Below are positions 6,909 to 9,343 of a DNA stretch of 9,343 nucleotides, piece after piece (the stretch's first letter is position 1; each line of letters opens with the position of its first letter). The position numbers and the translations under genes were made by a program. Where the stretch lies: the NCBI GenBank assembly GCA_015658965.1, contig DQNX01000057.1, positions 1 through 9,343 of the forward strand, in the 5' to 3' direction. The notes beneath the pieces are model-generated. The model worked only from the letters and a program-made list of their open reading frames with translations. It ran no database searches and was not told the origin of the DNA. Source of the stretch: Gammaproteobacteria bacterium (GTDB taxonomy: Bacteria; Pseudomonadota; Gammaproteobacteria; PS1; Pseudothioglobaceae).

Positions 6909-7991
6909 TTATCGAGTGGCTGTCCGGTACAGCATTAATATTGCCAACACCATAACAGCAGCGGTTGGCAAAGAGGCGCTCAATAGATGGTTTAAATCAA
7001 ATCTCAGCGACAACATACCGCCAATTCTTGAGGATAATTCAAAAAATAGACTGATAACCACGCCCATAAAAATCTTTCGACCCAATGTCGCATCTCTTAA
7101 TGAGCCAAATACAAAGGGAATCGATAAAATAATCATTGCTATTAGAGTAAAGGGCTTCATCAATCTTGAATACAATTCCACCTCATGCGCGCCAGCAGAT
7201 AGGCCGTTGTTTGATAAAAAACTAACTTGCTTAAACAATTGCCAGGTTGACAAACTTTTAGGCTCTTTTTTGAGTGATTGGATTAGCCCTTGGTCAAAGG
7301 CCACCTCGGTGGTATATTTTTGTAATATTTGCTTGTCTAATACTGCAATCTTTTCGCTGGTGTCTATTTGATAAACATCTGAGCGTTTCAACTTAATAAG
7401 TTGACCATCAAAATCTGCTTTTTGACTAAAAACCACCGAGTCCAATTCGCCAGCGTTTTTCAACTTAATTAACGTCACATTATTAAAAACCTTACCGTCT
7501 ATGTTTTGATCAACATGAATAAAATAATGATTGTCTTTAATCCAGAAACCCTGTTGATTGGAAGTAACAACCCTTTGTCCTAGTGCTTGGGCTCGATATT
7601 GTTCGGCATAATTAGAGGATATCGGCACCACAAACTCACCAAATATGATCATTATTGCAGTAAACGCAACGCTAATCTTGAGTGTGATTTTGGTAATCTC
7701 TGTTACTGAAATACCCGCACCTCGCATAATGATAAGCTCGCTATTAGAAGCCAAATAACCCAAACCCAAAATAACGCCCAACAAAATAATGAGTGATGAG
7801 AGCATATAAGTGATTGAAGGCACTAATAACCCAATATAAGCCAGCGCATCAACTAAAGTGTAGCTTGCTCGCCCAATATCGCCCACTTCTTCTATAAACT
7901 TAAAGAATGCAAAAATACCCACCAAAATTACCATGACAGATATAGAATATTTCAGTAGTGTTTTAATAAGGTAGCGGTCTAAAATTTTCAT
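6909..7991 (-). CDS. lptG: LptG, permease subunit of the LPS export ABC transporter LptB2FG
   Basis: Inner-membrane permease that, with LptF and the LptB ATPase, extracts LPS from the inner membrane and pushes it along the LptC-LptA bridge. The 360 residues match the YjgP/YjgQ family length. Six membrane segments are visible (about 12-32, 58-80, 102-122, 276-296, 305-325, 335-355), in two groups of three around a periplasmic beta-rich domain (about 135-270). The cytoplasmic coupling region reads ASNSELIIMRGAGIS (81-95), with E85 in the position of the conserved coupling-helix glutamate. LDRY at the N-terminus, GYLASNSEL and the NYAEQYRAQALG block resemble E. coli LptG more than LptF. The ATG at 7991 gives the canonical MKILDRY start and has no Shine-Dalgarno. 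It is the first gene of a five-gene operon and is divergent from guaA. Unusually, no lptF precedes it, so LptF must be encoded elsewhere. Confidence 0.93.
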   Translation of the reverse strand: MKILDRYLIKTLLKYSISVMVILVGIFAFFKFIEEVGDIGRASYTLVDALAYIGLLVPSITYMLSSLIILLGVILGLGYLASNSELIIMRGAGISVTEITKITLKISVAFTAIMIIFGEFVVPISSNYAEQYRAQALGQRVVTSNQQGFWIKDNHYFIHVDQNIDGKVFNNVTLIKLKNAGELDSVVFSQKADFDGQLIKLKRSDVYQIDTSEKIAVLDKQILQKYTTEVAFDQGLIQSLKKEPKSLSTWQLFKQVSFLSNNGLSAGAHEVELYSRLMKPFTLIAMIILSIPFVFGSLRDATLGRKIFMGVVISLFFELSSRIGGMLSLRFDLNHLLSASLPTAAVMVLAILMLYRTATR

Positions 7992-8012
7992 TAAAATAGT
8001 AAGTTCTATAAA
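7985..8012 (+). promoter_or_regulatory. Possible guaA promoter
   Basis: TTTTCA (7985-7990) is followed after 16 bases by TATAAA (8007-8012), placing the start about 18 bases before the guaA ATG. The -35 lies inside the first codons of lptG. The spacing is acceptable and both boxes are imperfect. A promoter has to lie near here because the only upstream gene is divergent. Confidence 0.35.
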
Positions 8013-8014
8013 GG

Positions 8015-8043
8015 TTTAAATAACGATGGTACTATTATGACAA
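8015..8043 (-). promoter_or_regulatory. Possible promoter of the lptG-clpS-clpA-surE-transferase operon
   Basis: On the minus strand TTGTCA (8043-8038) is followed after 17 bases by TTTAAA (8020-8015), predicting a start near 8008 and a leader of about 16 bases before the lptG ATG. The -35 is strong and overlaps the guaA start codon. The -10 is weak. If correct, this promoter and the guaA one face away from each other within 45 bases, so polymerase binding at one would hinder the other. Confidence 0.35.
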
Positions 8044-9343
8044 ATATTCACAGCGATAAAATCTTAATTCTTGATTTTGGTTCCCAATATACCCAGCTCA
8101 TTGCACGTCGCGTGCGTGAAATTGGCGTCTACTGTGAATTATTTCCTTACGATGTAGATGTGGCCCTTATCAAAGATTTCAACCCCAAAGGTATTATTCT
8201 ATCGGGTGGGCCTGATACCGTTACCACCGATGATTCCGCTAGAGCGCCGCAAATCGTATTTGATTTAGGTGTGCCAATTTTGGGCATTTGCTACGGCATG
8301 CAAACCCTGGCGATGCAACTCGGTGGCCAGGCAAGTTCTGCTGATAAACATGAATACGGTTTTGCACAAATTAAATGTATAGATGAAGAATGCCACCTAT
8401 TTACCGACTTACGCGATGAGACGCATGCCATGGGTAATGCACTTCTAGACGTATGGATGAGTCATGGCATTGAAGTCAACGAATTGCCAGAGGGTTTTAA
8501 AATCATCGCATCAACCGATAATTGCTCTATTGCTGGTTTTGCCAATAGCAATAAACACTATTATGGTTTGCAATTCCACCCAGAAGTTACGCATACTAAA
8601 CAAGGAAAACACATACTTAATCGTTTTGTCAGTGGCATCTGTGGCTGTGAAAAGAACTGGACCACTGAGAATATTATTACTGACCTTGTTCAAAGCCTTA
8701 AAGATCAGATTGGTGATGGTAATGTGCTTTTAGGCCTATCAGGCGGTGTAGATTCGTCTGTAGTTGCTGCACTACTTCACCAAGCCATTGGCGATCAACT
8801 CACTTGTGTGTTTGTAGATAATGGCTTGCTTCGACTCAATGAAGGCGATGAAGTCATGCAAACCTTCGCTGACAATATGGGTGTTAAAGTCATTCGCTCT
8901 AATGCTCAGAAAAAGTTTTATGATGCACTAGCCGATGAAGCAGACCCTGAGAAAAAACGCAAGTTAATTGGTGGCGCCTTTATTGAAGTATTTGAAGAGG
9001 AAGCCAAAGACCTTGATGATATTAAATTTTTAGCCCAAGGCACCATTTACCCTGATGTAATCGAATCAGCCGGTGCCGCATCTGGCAAAACCAAAGTGAT
9101 TAAATCACACCATAATGTCGGCGGACTACCAGACGATTTAAAGTTTGAACTGGTTGAGCCGCTCAGAGAGCTATTTAAAGATGAAGTTCGCACCATTGGC
9201 GTGAAACTTGGTATCCCTGCCCACATGCTTTATCGTCATCCATTCCCAGGCCCAGGCTTAGGTGTGCGTATCTTAGGGCAAGTCAAAGAAGAATATGCCA
9301 ACATCCTACGTGAAGCCGATGCAATCTTTATGCAAGAACTTTA
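8037..9343 (+). CDS. guaA: GMP synthase (glutamine-hydrolysing), C-terminus cut by the window edge
   Basis: Last step of GMP synthesis: XMP, ATP and glutamine give GMP. The ATG at 8037 opens a frame of 435 codons that is still open at the right edge; about 90 residues are missing against E. coli GuaA (525). The N-terminal glutaminase has the class I triad: C85 in GICYGMQT, with H181 and E183 in QFHPEVTHT. The ATP pyrophosphatase domain starts with the PP-loop SGGVDSS at 235-241. The dimerisation domain begins near HPFPGPGLG (401-409), and the frame ends at MQEL. These positions match E. coli to within one residue, so no internal damage is likely. There is no clear Shine-Dalgarno; GATGG 7 bases before the ATG is a poor candidate. 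The ATG at 8026 is out of frame. guaB, the usual upstream partner, is absent: the upstream neighbour is the divergent lptG. Confidence 0.97.
   Translation, partial: MTNIHSDKILILDFGSQYTQLIARRVREIGVYCELFPYDVDVALIKDFNPKGIILSGGPDTVTTDDSARAPQIVFDLGVPILGICYGMQTLAMQLGGQASSADKHEYGFAQIKCIDEECHLFTDLRDETHAMGNALLDVWMSHGIEVNELPEGFKIIASTDNCSIAGFANSNKHYYGLQFHPEVTHTKQGKHILNRFVSGICGCEKNWTTENIITDLVQSLKDQIGDGNVLLGLSGGVDSSVVAALLHQAIGDQLTCVFVDNGLLRLNEGDEVMQTFADNMGVKVIRSNAQKKFYDALADEADPEKKRKLIGGAFIEVFEEEAKDLDDIKFLAQGTIYPDVIESAGAASGKTKVIKSHHNVGGLPDDLKFELVEPLRELFKDEVRTIGVKLGIPAHMLYRHPFPGPGLGVRILGQVKEEYANILREADAIFMQEL

Larger units (their letters stand above)
1922..7991 (-). other. Five-gene operon lptG-clpS-clpA-surE-phosphoethanolamine transferase
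   Basis: Five same-strand genes with junctions of +1, +17, -4 and -22 bases leave no room for terminators or substantial promoters between them, so one transcript from near 8010 is the simplest reading. Three of the four junctions have the form expected for translational coupling (TAATATG, GTGA, and a 22-base overlap). No rho-independent terminator is visible at the 3' end, where the last stop overlaps the convergent glnS stop. Confidence 0.8.

Noticed and set aside
6895..7371. 158-codon open frame on the plus strand
   Set aside because: It lies wholly antisense to lptG apart from a few bases into clpS. The translation has no recognisable motif, and lptG is supported by family motifs and length.
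8464..8733. 89-codon plus-strand frame
   Set aside because: It is an alternative frame inside guaA, whose own frame carries the H181/E183 and PP-loop signatures across the same bases.
1..9343. CRISPR array, insertion sequence, tRNA, phage or toxin-antitoxin locus
   Set aside because: No repeat-spacer periodicity, transposase-like frame, cloverleaf-like sequence or small toxin-like pair was seen. Almost all bases belong to recognised housekeeping or envelope genes.

Overview
The window looks like an ordinary chromosomal stretch of an AT-rich gammaproteobacterium. Three things point there: a glutaminyl-tRNA synthetase (GlnRS) of the E. coli type and length, a ClpS-ClpA pair, and an LPS-exporter permease (LptG), which requires an outer membrane with LPS. 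The base composition and the compact, overlapping gene order would fit a streamlined marine or symbiotic lineage such as SUP05/Thioglobaceae. That placement is an impression from general knowledge and was not tested.

Layout. Bases 1-151 (minus) hold the first 50 codons of a gene with a CxxC...CxxC zinc-ribbon start, probably a SAM-dependent methyltransferase. A 103-base divergent spacer carries a TATAAT element for glnS (255-1925, plus). glnS meets, stop to stop with a 4-base overlap, a five-gene block on the minus strand. In transcription order that block is lptG (7991-6909), clpS (6907-6608), clpA (6590-4368), surE (4371-3628) and a phosphoethanolamine-transferase-like membrane enzyme (3649-1922). 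The junctions are +1, +17, -4 and -22 bases, so it is almost certainly one operon with translational coupling. A 45-base divergent spacer separates lptG from guaA (8037 onward, plus), which runs off the right edge about 90 codons before its expected end.

How the genes fit together. Two operon members act on the envelope: LptG moves LPS toward the outer membrane, and the last gene probably decorates lipid A or another glycolipid. Two act in regulated proteolysis: ClpS delivers N-degron substrates to the ClpA unfoldase of ClpAP. One, SurE, is a nucleotidase linked to stationary-phase survival. glnS and guaA, which flank the operon, are housekeeping genes for translation and GMP synthesis. No mobile element, CRISPR array, RNA gene, pseudogene or clearly new system is visible. 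The points worth a second look are the gene order (lptG without lptF, guaA without guaB, surE without its usual partners), the cysteine-free transferase, and the near absence of Shine-Dalgarno sequences.
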